Assembly (NCBI RefSeq): GCF_036250065.1
Contig: NZ_CP109199.1
Location: 248,001 to 312,000 of the forward strand
Reading direction: 5' to 3'
DNA length: 64,000 bases
Source: Micromonospora sp. NBC_01699
Lineage (GTDB): Bacteria; Actinomycetota; Actinomycetes; Mycobacteriales; Micromonosporaceae
Shown piece by piece: positions 35,024-43,022 of the stretch (the first letter of the stretch is position 1; each line of letters begins with the position of its first letter). The position numbers were made by a program, and so were the translations under genes. A model generated the notes under the pieces. That model was not told the origin of the DNA, ran no database searches, and saw nothing but the letters and a program-made list of their open reading frames with translations.

Positions 35024-37063
35024 TCACTCGTCTTGTTCCGACCTGGCGAGGGCCTGGGACGGCAAGGATGCGATCTTCGCGGCAAGGTGCTCCGCCTCGG
35101 GGTCGTCAAGGGTCGTGAGCAGTTCGTGGGCGAGTTGCCAGCTGGAGCGCGCCTCGGCGAGTTGGTCTGTCGCGAGGTAGGAGGACCCGATGTCGCGCAG
35201 TGCGAGGCTGAGGTGCCTTTGGTCTTTGAGCTCCTTGAAAATCTCGATGGCCGGCTTGAAGTCTTCGACCGCCTGAAGGTGTTGGTTCTGCGCGGCGTGC
35301 ACCAGGCCGATCCGGTACGACACCATGCCGGGGATCCAAGGGTTCGTAATCCGCCGGCACACCTCAAGCGCTTCGCCGTACATGCTGAGCGCCTCGTCCA
35401 GGCGGCCGAGGCCGCTGAGTCCGTTACCGATGCTCAGCAGGCTCATTGCCTCGCCGCGGGTCTCGCCGATTGACCGGAAGACCCTCAAGGCATCCTCGAA
35501 GAACGACGTCGCCTCGGCAAAATTGCCCCGATCCTCCTGTACGAGCCCGCTGCCGCGCAGGGCGAAACCCTCGGTCCACCTGTCATGCGCGTCCCGACTG
35601 GCGGCAGCCGAACTCAGGTACGTCGACAACGCATCCTCCAGGCGCCCGCAGAACCAGTACGCGTCACCCAGCAGCATCAACACGAAGCCCTGAGCGGCCC
35701 TGTCGTGAAGACGCGTCGTCGCAGCCGCCGCCTTCTCGTGACTGACTATCCAATCGGTCCTATAGGACAGTCGCTCCAAAAAGGCCATGCAGGAGACTGC
35801 GATCTTCCACAGCAGATCGTCGAAGCCGAGATCCTCGGCCGTATTGATCGCATCCATGAGATTCGCATGCTGACTCTCGCACCACTTGACCGCCGAAGCC
35901 TGATCGGCGAAGACAGGAAGCGTGGTCACGTCTCGCCCGAACTCGACCTGGGCGAAGAGCCGGCCCTGCGGCAGGATGGTCCGATAGCTCTCGTAGGCCG
36001 CAGCGAAGAACCAGTCGAGCAGGCGGCGGCTGGCGGCCAGGCGTTGCGCCTCGGACTCCTCGTGCTCGAAACGCTCAATGGCGTACGCGCGGAGCAGATC
36101 GTGGATCCGGAACCTGTCGGTCTCGGCCCGAGTCAGCAGGTGGATGTCGGCAAGTGCGCCAAGGCTCTTACGCGCCTCGGCGACCGAGATCTGTGCCAGC
36201 GCGGCGACCGCGTGAGTTCCGATATCTGGAGCGGTGTGAGCGCCCAGCAGTCGGAACACGCGGGCGGTCTCCGTGGACAGCGCCTGGTAGGACCACGAGA
36301 ACACCGCACGCATCTCGGACAGGTCGTCATCTACGGTGAACCCGTCGAGCCTCCTGCGATGTGCGGCCAACTGGGCTGCGAGCTCGCGCAACGTCATACC
36401 CGGTTCTGCGGTGGCTTTGTCGGCGACTATGCGTAGGGCGAGCGGAAGGTATGAACACTGCTCGGCGAGAGCCCTCGCGCCGTTGGGGTCGGCCTCGACA
36501 CGATCCTGACCAAGAATCTCCTCCAGTAGGGCAACTGCCTCGCCCGGCGCAAGCGCCTCAAGAACCAATGACCGGTAGAGCGCTGCCTGCTCATCGACGT
36601 TCGCCGGAATGCGGGGAGCGGGAACATCCAGTGCCCGCAGGAAAGATTCGAGGACCTGTTGAGGAGAGACAGGAAGCCCGGCATCGTAGCCACGCAGATT
36701 GACGAAGAGATCGCCGTCCGGGAATCTGTGCCGCGCACGGTGGGCCCAGTACACGGCCAAGGCGGTCTTTCCTACACCTGCGGGCCCGGAGAGTGCAGAT
36801 ATGACGATCGCGGAGTTCTCGGAGCCGGGCGCCCGAAGCGATTGCTCCAGTGCGGCGTCCAGCCTGTGCAGGTCGAGCTTGCGGTTGACGAAGCTAGGCA
36901 CCGATGACGGTAGCTGCCGTGGGCGCGGAAAGCCTGGCTTGCGGGGTGCCTGTAGGTTGATGGTGCCGGTTAGGCTGCCGGCTTGGATGACGGTGTCGGC
37001 CTGTCCGGAGAAGTCATTCCTCAAGGTTCGTGCGACTTCCGATCCGGTGCTGAAGTCAGTCAT
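35024..37063 (-). CDS. STAND (NB-ARC) NTPase with TPR repeats, lacking its Walker B segment
   Basis: A 679-residue signal-transduction ATPase. The N-terminus has the short VIQAGSLTG prefix found before many actinobacterial NB-ARC proteins, then Walker A GPAGVGKT (93-100), RFPDGDLFVNLRGYD, the GxP-like YLPLALRIVA (~205), a winged-helix ARC part and about five C-terminal TPRs (~440-665). At residue ~166 EQAALYRSL runs straight into VLEALAPGEAVALL. Relatives have ~55 residues in between, holding Walker B (LVVLDNA) and the sensor arginine (VTSR). The gap is in frame. ATP hydrolysis is therefore doubtful. It sits beside a DUF6879 pair. Confidence 0.85.
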   Translation of the reverse strand: MTDFSTGSEVARTLRNDFSGQADTVIQAGSLTGTINLQAPRKPGFPRPRQLPSSVPSFVNRKLDLHRLDAALEQSLRAPGSENSAIVISALSGPAGVGKTALAVYWAHRARHRFPDGDLFVNLRGYDAGLPVSPQQVLESFLRALDVPAPRIPANVDEQAALYRSLVLEALAPGEAVALLEEILGQDRVEADPNGARALAEQCSYLPLALRIVADKATAEPGMTLRELAAQLAAHRRRLDGFTVDDDLSEMRAVFSWSYQALSTETARVFRLLGAHTAPDIGTHAVAALAQISVAEARKSLGALADIHLLTRAETDRFRIHDLLRAYAIERFEHEESEAQRLAASRRLLDWFFAAAYESYRTILPQGRLFAQVEFGRDVTTLPVFADQASAVKWCESQHANLMDAINTAEDLGFDDLLWKIAVSCMAFLERLSYRTDWIVSHEKAAAATTRLHDRAAQGFVLMLLGDAYWFCGRLEDALSTYLSSAAASRDAHDRWTEGFALRGSGLVQEDRGNFAEATSFFEDALRVFRSIGETRGEAMSLLSIGNGLSGLGRLDEALSMYGEALEVCRRITNPWIPGMVSYRIGLVHAAQNQHLQAVEDFKPAIEIFKELKDQRHLSLALRDIGSSYLATDQLAEARSSWQLAHELLTTLDDPEAEHLAAKIASLPSQALARSEQDE

Positions 37064-37143
37064 CGTTCAAGACCTTGCTGCTGCCGAGTTCACTCCGGAA
37101 CATGGCGCGTAGGCTGACCACGATCCCGCCCAGACAGCCCGAT

Positions 37144-37668
37144 TCACTGCTGGATGGTTGCGGATAGGTAGGCCCGGTAGGGAAGCGCGTGCTGCCACGC
37201 TGTGTCGCGGGCCGACACGTAGGGTCCTACCTTTGCCGACTCGGTGACGGGCTCGATACTGCTGAAACGATCGTTGTCGTCAAAATTCAAGATAAGAACC
37301 GTCGTAGCGTCGAAGAGCCAAAAGTCTTCGTTCGGCAAGTCGAGCTCTCTTGCAATGTCTCTCGGGAGGTAGCGAATGTCTTCGCCTGCCTCGATGTTGT
37401 GTGGCGTGACGGACAGCTCGAAGCGCAGAAAATCACTGGGAGGCTTGTCGATGACGCGCACCCTCTCGATCCGTTTGCCGGCGGCGGTCTTCTTCCGGGC
37501 GCCATCGAGCCAGTCGCTCAGCCAGTCGATTCCCGGATCCCCGCCGTCAAGAAACGTCTGGAAGGCGGCGTCCTCGGAGGGGACGCCGTACGACCTTCGG
37601 ACTTCCAATCTGAAGGCGCTGGTCCGGAAGTGCTCCATGAGAAAGTCGAATGATGTCTGGTCTTCCAC
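37144..37668 (-). CDS. DUF6879-family protein
   Basis: A ~174-residue DUF6879 protein, a soluble actinobacterial family of unknown function often found beside XRE/DUF397 or STAND genes. Typical parts are FRTSAFRLEVRRSYGVPSED, AAGKRIERVRVIDKPPSDFLRFEL and EDIRYLP, with a C-terminal ALPYRAYL. The GTG at 37668 follows GGGAG and lies one base after the upstream stop; a TTG five codons earlier is an alternative. Third-position GC is lower than in core genes, which suggests acquisition. Confidence 0.82.
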   Translation of the reverse strand: MEDQTSFDFLMEHFRTSAFRLEVRRSYGVPSEDAAFQTFLDGGDPGIDWLSDWLDGARKKTAAGKRIERVRVIDKPPSDFLRFELSVTPHNIEAGEDIRYLPRDIARELDLPNEDFWLFDATTVLILNFDDNDRFSSIEPVTESAKVGPYVSARDTAWQHALPYRAYLSATIQQ

Positions 37669-37669
37669 T

Positions 37670-37873
37670 TCACTCCCTGCCAAGAAAGCTGCTCAACAAC
37701 TCTCGGGGTACGCGAACGACGCCCTCGCCCTGCGGTACGGTGCCGATCTCGTCCATGGTGCCGGAGTCTTCGACGATGAATCCTTGGACCAGAAAGTCCC
37801 CGGATTCGGTCTCGTAGAGGGTGGGGCAGGTCCCCCCGTTGCATCCGGTAGTGTTGAGGATCTTCAAGGTCAC
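37670..37873 (-). CDS. Small conserved partner of the DUF6879 protein
   Basis: A 67-residue protein with a GCNGGTCPTLYETESGDFLV core, then VQGFIVEDSGTMDEIGTVPQ and a short VPRELL helix. Small proteins with this C-x3-C-P-T-x-Y layout commonly precede DUF6879 genes in actinobacteria. It is one base from the DUF6879 start, so they share a transcript. The paired cysteines may bind a metal or form a disulphide; no function is known. Confidence 0.78.
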   Translation of the reverse strand: MTLKILNTTGCNGGTCPTLYETESGDFLVQGFIVEDSGTMDEIGTVPQGEGVVRVPRELLSSFLGRE

Positions 37874-38017
37874 GGACAGCTCCTCAGTTGAGGCCCAATC
37901 TCTTCGTCAACAAATCGTTACCGCACTGCGGCTGCCGACGTCAAGACTTCGTCTTCTGATTACGCATGTCGATGAATTTGGACCGCTGGACCGAATGACC
38001 TGGTGAAAACACGGGGG

Positions 38018-38962
38018 TCAGGACTTGGCCCAGCGGAGGATTTCGCCGAGGACCAGGTCCGGCGCCTCCAGGTGGGGGAAGTGACCGACCCCGTCCAACA
38101 ATCGCCACTCGTACGGGGCGGTCACGTACCGGCCGGAGCCCTGGGCGGTGCGGGGCAGCACGCCCCGGTCCAGTGCGCCGTGCAACTGGAGAGTCGGGGT
38201 GACCAGCGGCTCCTGCATCAGCCGGACGAACCGGTAGCCCTGCAACCGCAGCACCGAACGGAACGCCCAGCGGTAACCCTCCAGCGCGCAGAAGGCCGCC
38301 TGCGGGATCCGCATCGCCTCCCGACAGCGGTCCGCGTACGCCTCGAACGAGTCACTGGAGACCCACCGCTCGCCGCCCCAGCGGCGCAGGAAGTGGCCGA
38401 CCAGGGCCGCGTTGTCCTTCGTCAGCACGTGCTCGTAGCGGGGGAGCTGGAACTTCAGCGTCGGCGTCGCGGCCCGGAACTGCCCGCGCGGGTCGGCGAA
38501 GACGGCCGTACGCAGCCGCAGCGGGTGCGGTGCGCCGAGCACCACCAGCCGGCGGACCAGACCCGGGTGGAAAGCGGCGGTGGTCCAGCCGACCATGCCC
38601 CCGAAACCGGCACCTACGACCACGGCGGAACGTTCACCGAGCCCCCTGATCAGGCCGGCGACGTCGGCGGCGAGCGTGTAGCCGTCGTACCCCCGGGGTG
38701 GCTTGTCGCTCGCGCCGTAACCGCGCAGATCCACCGCGACCGCCCGGTAGCCGGCGTCCGCCACGGCGGGCAGCATCTCGTGCCAGGCCCACCAGAACTC
38801 GGGAAAACCGTGCAGGAAGAGCACCAGCGGGCCGCTGCCCGCCTCGACCACGTGGAACCTGCTGCCGTTGGCGCCGACGAAGCGATGCGTCCAGGGGCCG
38901 TCCACCAGCACACGGGATTCGTCGACGACCGGCTGCCGGCCACCGCCTCGCTGATCGCTCAT
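38018..38962 (-). CDS. Alpha/beta-hydrolase-fold protein lacking the nucleophile
   Basis: A 314-residue protein of the epoxide-hydrolase/haloalkane-dehalogenase type. The oxyanion motif HGFPEFWWAW (51-60) and DLRGYGASD are intact. The nucleophile elbow reads VVGAGFGG (116-122), where relatives have GHDWGG or GxSxG: glycine 119 replaces the catalytic Asp/Ser. The His region GVGHFPHLE remains. Either it is inactive with a binding role or it uses other chemistry. ATG at 38962; a GTG two codons earlier is possible. Probably monocistronic. Confidence 0.85.
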   Translation of the reverse strand: MSDQRGGGRQPVVDESRVLVDGPWTHRFVGANGSRFHVVEAGSGPLVLFLHGFPEFWWAWHEMLPAVADAGYRAVAVDLRGYGASDKPPRGYDGYTLAADVAGLIRGLGERSAVVVGAGFGGMVGWTTAAFHPGLVRRLVVLGAPHPLRLRTAVFADPRGQFRAATPTLKFQLPRYEHVLTKDNAALVGHFLRRWGGERWVSSDSFEAYADRCREAMRIPQAAFCALEGYRWAFRSVLRLQGYRFVRLMQEPLVTPTLQLHGALDRGVLPRTAQGSGRYVTAPYEWRLLDGVGHFPHLEAPDLVLGEILRWAKS

Positions 38963-39097
38963 CCGCACAGCCTAGGCCCCCGACCAGCGCCTGCGTCCCG
39001 TACGGCGGCACAGATCAGGGGATCGTCGGGGATGTCACGGAAATGGCGTCGAATTTTCCGGTGAACGTCTTCGCCGGATGCGGATATCGTGCGGGGC

Positions 39098-40267
39098 ATG
39101 ATTTCCGCTGACGACGGAACCTTCGCCCACCTGCCCGTTCCCGTGATCCGGGTGCAGGGCACCCCCGAGCAATGCGGCTTCGAGTACGGCGTCGCAGCCC
39201 GCTCGCTCATCGCCGCGAACCTGGACCTCTACCTGCGCCGGTTCCGGGTCGAGGCGGGACTCGACCTGGCCGCCGTGCGCGCGGCGGGTGAGGCGTTCCG
39301 GCGTACGACCGAGCAGTTCCACCCACGGGTGGCGCAGATGCTCGACGGGGTGGCCGAGGGCGCCGGGGTCGGGGTGGGCGAGATCTACGCGCTCAACGCC
39401 CGCACCGAGCTGATCTACGGGAGCACCACGGCGGCCGGTCCGGCGGCAGCGGTACCGGTGGACGGGCGGGACGGTGGTTGCACCGTGGCCGGGGTGCTGG
39501 GCACCCACACCGCCAGCGGCAACCTGCTGCTCGGGCAGAACTGGGACTGGCATCCGGACCAGCGCGAGGCGATGGTGCTGCTCGCCACCCGCGACGAGCG
39601 GGGGCTGACCGTGCTCGCGCTGGCCGAGGCGGGCATGCTCGCCAAGACCGGGCTCAACTCGGCCGGCGTCGGGGTCTGCGTCAACATGCTCGGCTGCGAC
39701 CGCGACGGCCTGCCCACCGACGGTACGCCGCCCGGCGTGCCGTACCACGTGCTGCTGCGGGCGGCGCTGGAGGCGGACACCCTGGCCGGGGCGTTCAAGG
39801 CGGCGATGCGGGGCACCCGGAACAGTTCCATCAACCTGCTGCTCGGGCAGGCCGGCGAGGCCGGTGGCGAGCTCATCGACCTGGAACTCGTACCCGGTGA
39901 CGCGGGCTGGCTGCACCCGGCCGACGGTCTGCTGACGCACGCCAACCACCTGGAGTCCGGGGTACGGGTGCACGACACCATGAAGGACTACGGCGGCTCG
40001 TCGATGTTCCGCTCGGCGCGGGCCCGGCGACTGCTCGCGCCCGCCGCCCAGGCGCGGAAGGTGACCGAGGAAGACCTCGCCGACCTCTTCGGCGACCACG
40101 CGAGTTTCCCGCACGCCATCTGCCGGCACGTGGACGAGCGGGACGCGCTCGCGGACCGGTCCGAAACCGTCTACTCGGTCCTGCTCGACCTGGACGACCT
40201 GCGGCTGGGCATCGCCTCCGGCCCGCCGTGCGGCCACGAGTACGGCTGGCTCAGCCTCACCCGCTGA
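39098..40267 (+). CDS. C45-family peptidase / acyl-CoA:6-APA acyltransferase-like Ntn hydrolase
   Basis: A 389-residue Ntn-hydrolase precursor of the C45 (isopenicillin-N acyltransferase) family. Autocleavage should occur before Cys128 (DGGCTVAG), leaving a new N-terminal catalytic cysteine. The core GQNWDWHPDQ, SAGVGVCVNMLG and RGTRNSSINLLLG segments follow. The ATG at 39098 is preferred over a GTG three codons upstream. Acts as an amidase or acyltransferase on an unknown substrate; no beta-lactam genes are nearby. The stop region contains a 17-base direct repeat (40258-40274, 40280-40296). Confidence 0.9.
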   Translation: MISADDGTFAHLPVPVIRVQGTPEQCGFEYGVAARSLIAANLDLYLRRFRVEAGLDLAAVRAAGEAFRRTTEQFHPRVAQMLDGVAEGAGVGVGEIYALNARTELIYGSTTAAGPAAAVPVDGRDGGCTVAGVLGTHTASGNLLLGQNWDWHPDQREAMVLLATRDERGLTVLALAEAGMLAKTGLNSAGVGVCVNMLGCDRDGLPTDGTPPGVPYHVLLRAALEADTLAGAFKAAMRGTRNSSINLLLGQAGEAGGELIDLELVPGDAGWLHPADGLLTHANHLESGVRVHDTMKDYGGSSMFRSARARRLLAPAAQARKVTEEDLADLFGDHASFPHAICRHVDERDALADRSETVYSVLLDLDDLRLGIASGPPCGHEYGWLSLTR

Positions 40268-40303
40268 CGTCCTGGGCTTCACCCGCTGACGTCCTGAGCA
40301 GTG

Positions 40304-40342
40304 AGAAGGGCCGGTGCCGCAGTACGCGGCACCGGCCCTTCT
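40304..40342. terminator. Bidirectional terminator, perfect 17-base-pair stem
   Basis: AGAAGGGCCGGTGCCGC (40304-40320) pairs perfectly with its complement at 40326-40342 around a five-base AGTAC loop. It lies between the convergent C45 peptidase and metalloprotease genes and has short T/A tracts at both sides. Confidence 0.9.
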
Positions 40343-40363
40343 GTTCTTACCTGTTCTCGGGTG

Positions 40364-42724
40364 TCAGCCTCTCGGCGTGCTCACCTTGATCAGGCTGGTG
40401 CCGATCGGCAGACCGAGCTCCAGCACAACCTCGATCTTGGTGCCGGTGCCGGCGACCTTGACCGAGTGAGCCGGGTTCGCCGCGGACCAGTAGCGGTTCG
40501 GGTCCGAGTCGTCGAACGTCGGGACGCCCGGCTTCGACGGGATCGCCAACGGAACGCCGAGCCGGTGCAGGGTCAACGCGTCGGTCTTCTGCCGACCGAA
40601 GGTCGCGTCGAACGGCTGCCGCCGGTTGGCCAGCAGACACAGCCCCTGCGGGTTGTACGCCGTCACGGCGCAGGTGCCCGGCCAGGCGATCGGCGTCGGC
40701 CGTGCGTCGACCGGCAACACCAGACCCCGGCCCGGGTGGGACGAGGTGTTGTTGTCCTCCTGGCTGTAGTCGACCTGCCAGATCAACAGGCCGTCCTGGT
40801 ACGGGAACCGCTCGACCCAGTCCGGCTTCGTGTTGGTGAAGCCGTAGTTGTACGGGCCGACCTTGAGCCCCTTGTCGTACCCGACGTACTGCCGGTTCTC
40901 CGCGATGTAGAAGCGCGGCACCTGCTCGTCCACGGTGCCGCCGAAGCGGCTCCAGCCGGCGGGCGTCCAGCCGTTGTCACCCGACTCGACGTCGTCGCTC
41001 CACGCCACCGCGCCGTTCTTCAACAGCTTGATGTCGTCGAGGAAGGCACCGGCCAGGTGGTAACCGCCGTCGGAGTAGTAACGGAACCGGAACTTGACGT
41101 TCTGACCCACGTACGGCGTCAGGTCCCAGCTCAGGTCCTGCCAGCCGCCGGAGTTACCGTCGATCCGGTTACCGACCTGGAGCCACTTCTGCCCACCGTC
41201 GACCGACACCTGGGCGAAGAGGAAGTCGTAGCCCTCCTCGATGTCGTACCAGCCCTTGGTGGTCACCGCGGCCGTGGTGGCGCCGGTCAGGTCGAGGTCC
41301 CTGGTCAGCTTGATGTCCAGGTCGTCGGCGCTGCCGGTCCACCACTCGTTCTGGCCGGAGGTGGGGGTGTTGTACTCGATGTACTTCCGGGCGGTGGGCA
41401 GGTTGACCACCACGGCCTGGGGCAGCAGACCGTCGTTGTCACCCGCTGGGCCGAGAATGTGGTACTTCGTCCCCTCGCCCTGGTTGACCACCTTGTAGTC
41501 GAGCCAGCCGAGGAACAGCTTCTCCCACGGGCCCATGTAGCCCGGGTTGGAGCCGATGTTGTCGCCGCCCTTGCTCAGCCAGGACCCACCGCTCATCAGC
41601 GACCAGAATCCGGTGCCGTTCTCGGTACGGTTGGTGGTGTCGTACAGGTCCGGCAGACCGAGGTCGTGGCCGAACTCGTGCGCGAACACACCCAGGCCAC
41701 CGTTCTCCGGCTCGGTGGTGTAGTCACCGATCCAGATTCCGGAGTCGCCCAGCGGCACCCCGCCCCGCTCGTTGTACGACGGGCCGGTGTCGCCCATCCG
41801 GGTCGGGTACGCGTACCAGCGGTGCGACCAGATCGCGTCCTCACCCTGGGCACCGCCGCCGGCCTCTTCACCCTCACCGGCGTGGATCGCCTGGAAGTGG
41901 TCGATGTAGCCGTCCGGCTCGTTGAAGTTGCCGTCGCCGTCGAAGTCGTACCGGTCCCAGATGTCGAACTGCTTCAGGTACTCGGTGATCTGGGCCTTGG
42001 TCTTGCCGGCCGCGAGCTGCGAGTCGTACCACGCCTGCGCGGTGTCCTCGACGAACGGCCAGTAGACCTCGCCCTCGCTCTCCACGACGTTGTTGCTGCC
42101 GTAGCGCGCCTCGTTGTACGGCACGGTGACCCAGTCGCTGACGTCGCCACCGACGGTGTACTTGCCCCCGGACTGGTCCAGGTAGAAGGAGGCCATCGAC
42201 TCCTTCGTCTTGGAGTACATCAGGTCCAGGTAGCTCTGGCGGTTGAAGTTCTCCTGCCAGAGCGTGGTGTTGTTGTCGGTGGCGTCCCCGTTCCAGACCC
42301 GGTCCGGTTCTTCGATCTGGTTGTGCGTGGGGCCGGCACCGCCGCCGTACAGCGGGTCCACCTGGTCGCCGAACTCCACCAGGATCGAGAAGATCGGGTC
42401 GACCTTGGCCGGCTTCTTCTTCACCTCGACCCAGCGGTTGCCCTTGACCTTGACGACCTCGGAGCCGTTGCGCTGCTGCGGTGCCGACTTGCCGGAGAGC
42501 AGGTCGGCGATCGCCTCGCGGCGCAGGGCGTCCTGCTGGTCACCGAGCGGGTGGGGCAGGTTGTCCTCGCGGTGCGACGCCGTGGGGTCCTGATCGGCGT
42601 TGGTAACCCGTGCGGACGACGTGGGCGACGGCTTGGGGGCGCCGTACGCCGGAACGGAAACGAAACCAGCCGCCAGGACGGCTGCGGCAACGCTTGCCAT
42701 GCCTGCGGTGACATCTCTCCTCAA
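40364..42724 (-). CDS. Immune inhibitor A family M6 metalloprotease, secreted
   Basis: A 786-residue secreted zinc metalloprotease. The signal peptide (LRRDVTAGMASVAAAVLAAG..., cleaved near AYGA) is followed by a propeptide, the catalytic domain with HEFGHDLGLPD (HExxHxxGxxD, ~345) and a C-terminal jelly-roll/MAM-like carbohydrate- or protein-binding part. TTG at 42724 is chosen because GGGAGGAGG lies eight bases upstream; codons further upstream have no ribosome site. Such enzymes degrade extracellular proteins including antimicrobial peptides. Ends against the shared terminator. Confidence 0.9.
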   Translation of the reverse strand: MRRDVTAGMASVAAAVLAAGFVSVPAYGAPKPSPTSSARVTNADQDPTASHREDNLPHPLGDQQDALRREAIADLLSGKSAPQQRNGSEVVKVKGNRWVEVKKKPAKVDPIFSILVEFGDQVDPLYGGGAGPTHNQIEEPDRVWNGDATDNNTTLWQENFNRQSYLDLMYSKTKESMASFYLDQSGGKYTVGGDVSDWVTVPYNEARYGSNNVVESEGEVYWPFVEDTAQAWYDSQLAAGKTKAQITEYLKQFDIWDRYDFDGDGNFNEPDGYIDHFQAIHAGEGEEAGGGAQGEDAIWSHRWYAYPTRMGDTGPSYNERGGVPLGDSGIWIGDYTTEPENGGLGVFAHEFGHDLGLPDLYDTTNRTENGTGFWSLMSGGSWLSKGGDNIGSNPGYMGPWEKLFLGWLDYKVVNQGEGTKYHILGPAGDNDGLLPQAVVVNLPTARKYIEYNTPTSGQNEWWTGSADDLDIKLTRDLDLTGATTAAVTTKGWYDIEEGYDFLFAQVSVDGGQKWLQVGNRIDGNSGGWQDLSWDLTPYVGQNVKFRFRYYSDGGYHLAGAFLDDIKLLKNGAVAWSDDVESGDNGWTPAGWSRFGGTVDEQVPRFYIAENRQYVGYDKGLKVGPYNYGFTNTKPDWVERFPYQDGLLIWQVDYSQEDNNTSSHPGRGLVLPVDARPTPIAWPGTCAVTAYNPQGLCLLANRRQPFDATFGRQKTDALTLHRLGVPLAIPSKPGVPTFDDSDPNRYWSAANPAHSVKVAGTGTKIEVVLELGLPIGTSLIKVSTPRG

Positions 42725-42970
42725 AGGGTCCTCCTCCCTTCGTGGAATGTGACAGGAACTCGGCACAGGGCGCGACACCTGTCACTCATGATCGTGACTA
42801 CCTTTGCAGATCGATGCACCGATGTCACGGGTCACAGATAGAAGGTGCTGCGATGTTTACCCGGACTCAGGCCAGGTGGGGCAAGCGTCGGAATTCTCAG
42901 CGACGTGGAATCGGCCGACTTGACAGCGACCGCTTCCGATGGTCGGTGAATCGGAGTCACGGGCACGGAA

Positions 42971-43002
42971 ATGGGCGCGGCTCCTTCGGGAGCCGCGCCC
43001 AT
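42971..43002 (-). terminator. Terminator of acs, 14-base-pair stem with TTCG loop
   Basis: ATGGGCGCGGCTCC (42971-42984) and GGAGCCGCGCCCAT (42989-43002) form a perfect stem. On the plus strand the loop is TTCG; on the acs (minus) transcript it reads CGAA. It lies 20 bases after the acs stop. The remaining gap to the metalloprotease start (42725-42970) should hold that gene's promoter; no consensus is clear to me. Confidence 0.88.
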
Positions 43003-43022
43003 CAGGTCGTCTGTGTCGCCGA

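Noticed and set aside
40258-40296. 17-base direct repeat as an attachment site
   Set aside because: Copies are only 22 bases apart around a stop codon; no integrase nearby.
40301-42841. 846-codon plus-strand ORF opposite the M6 protease
   Set aside because: Antisense shadow; crosses the clear bidirectional terminator at 40304-40342.
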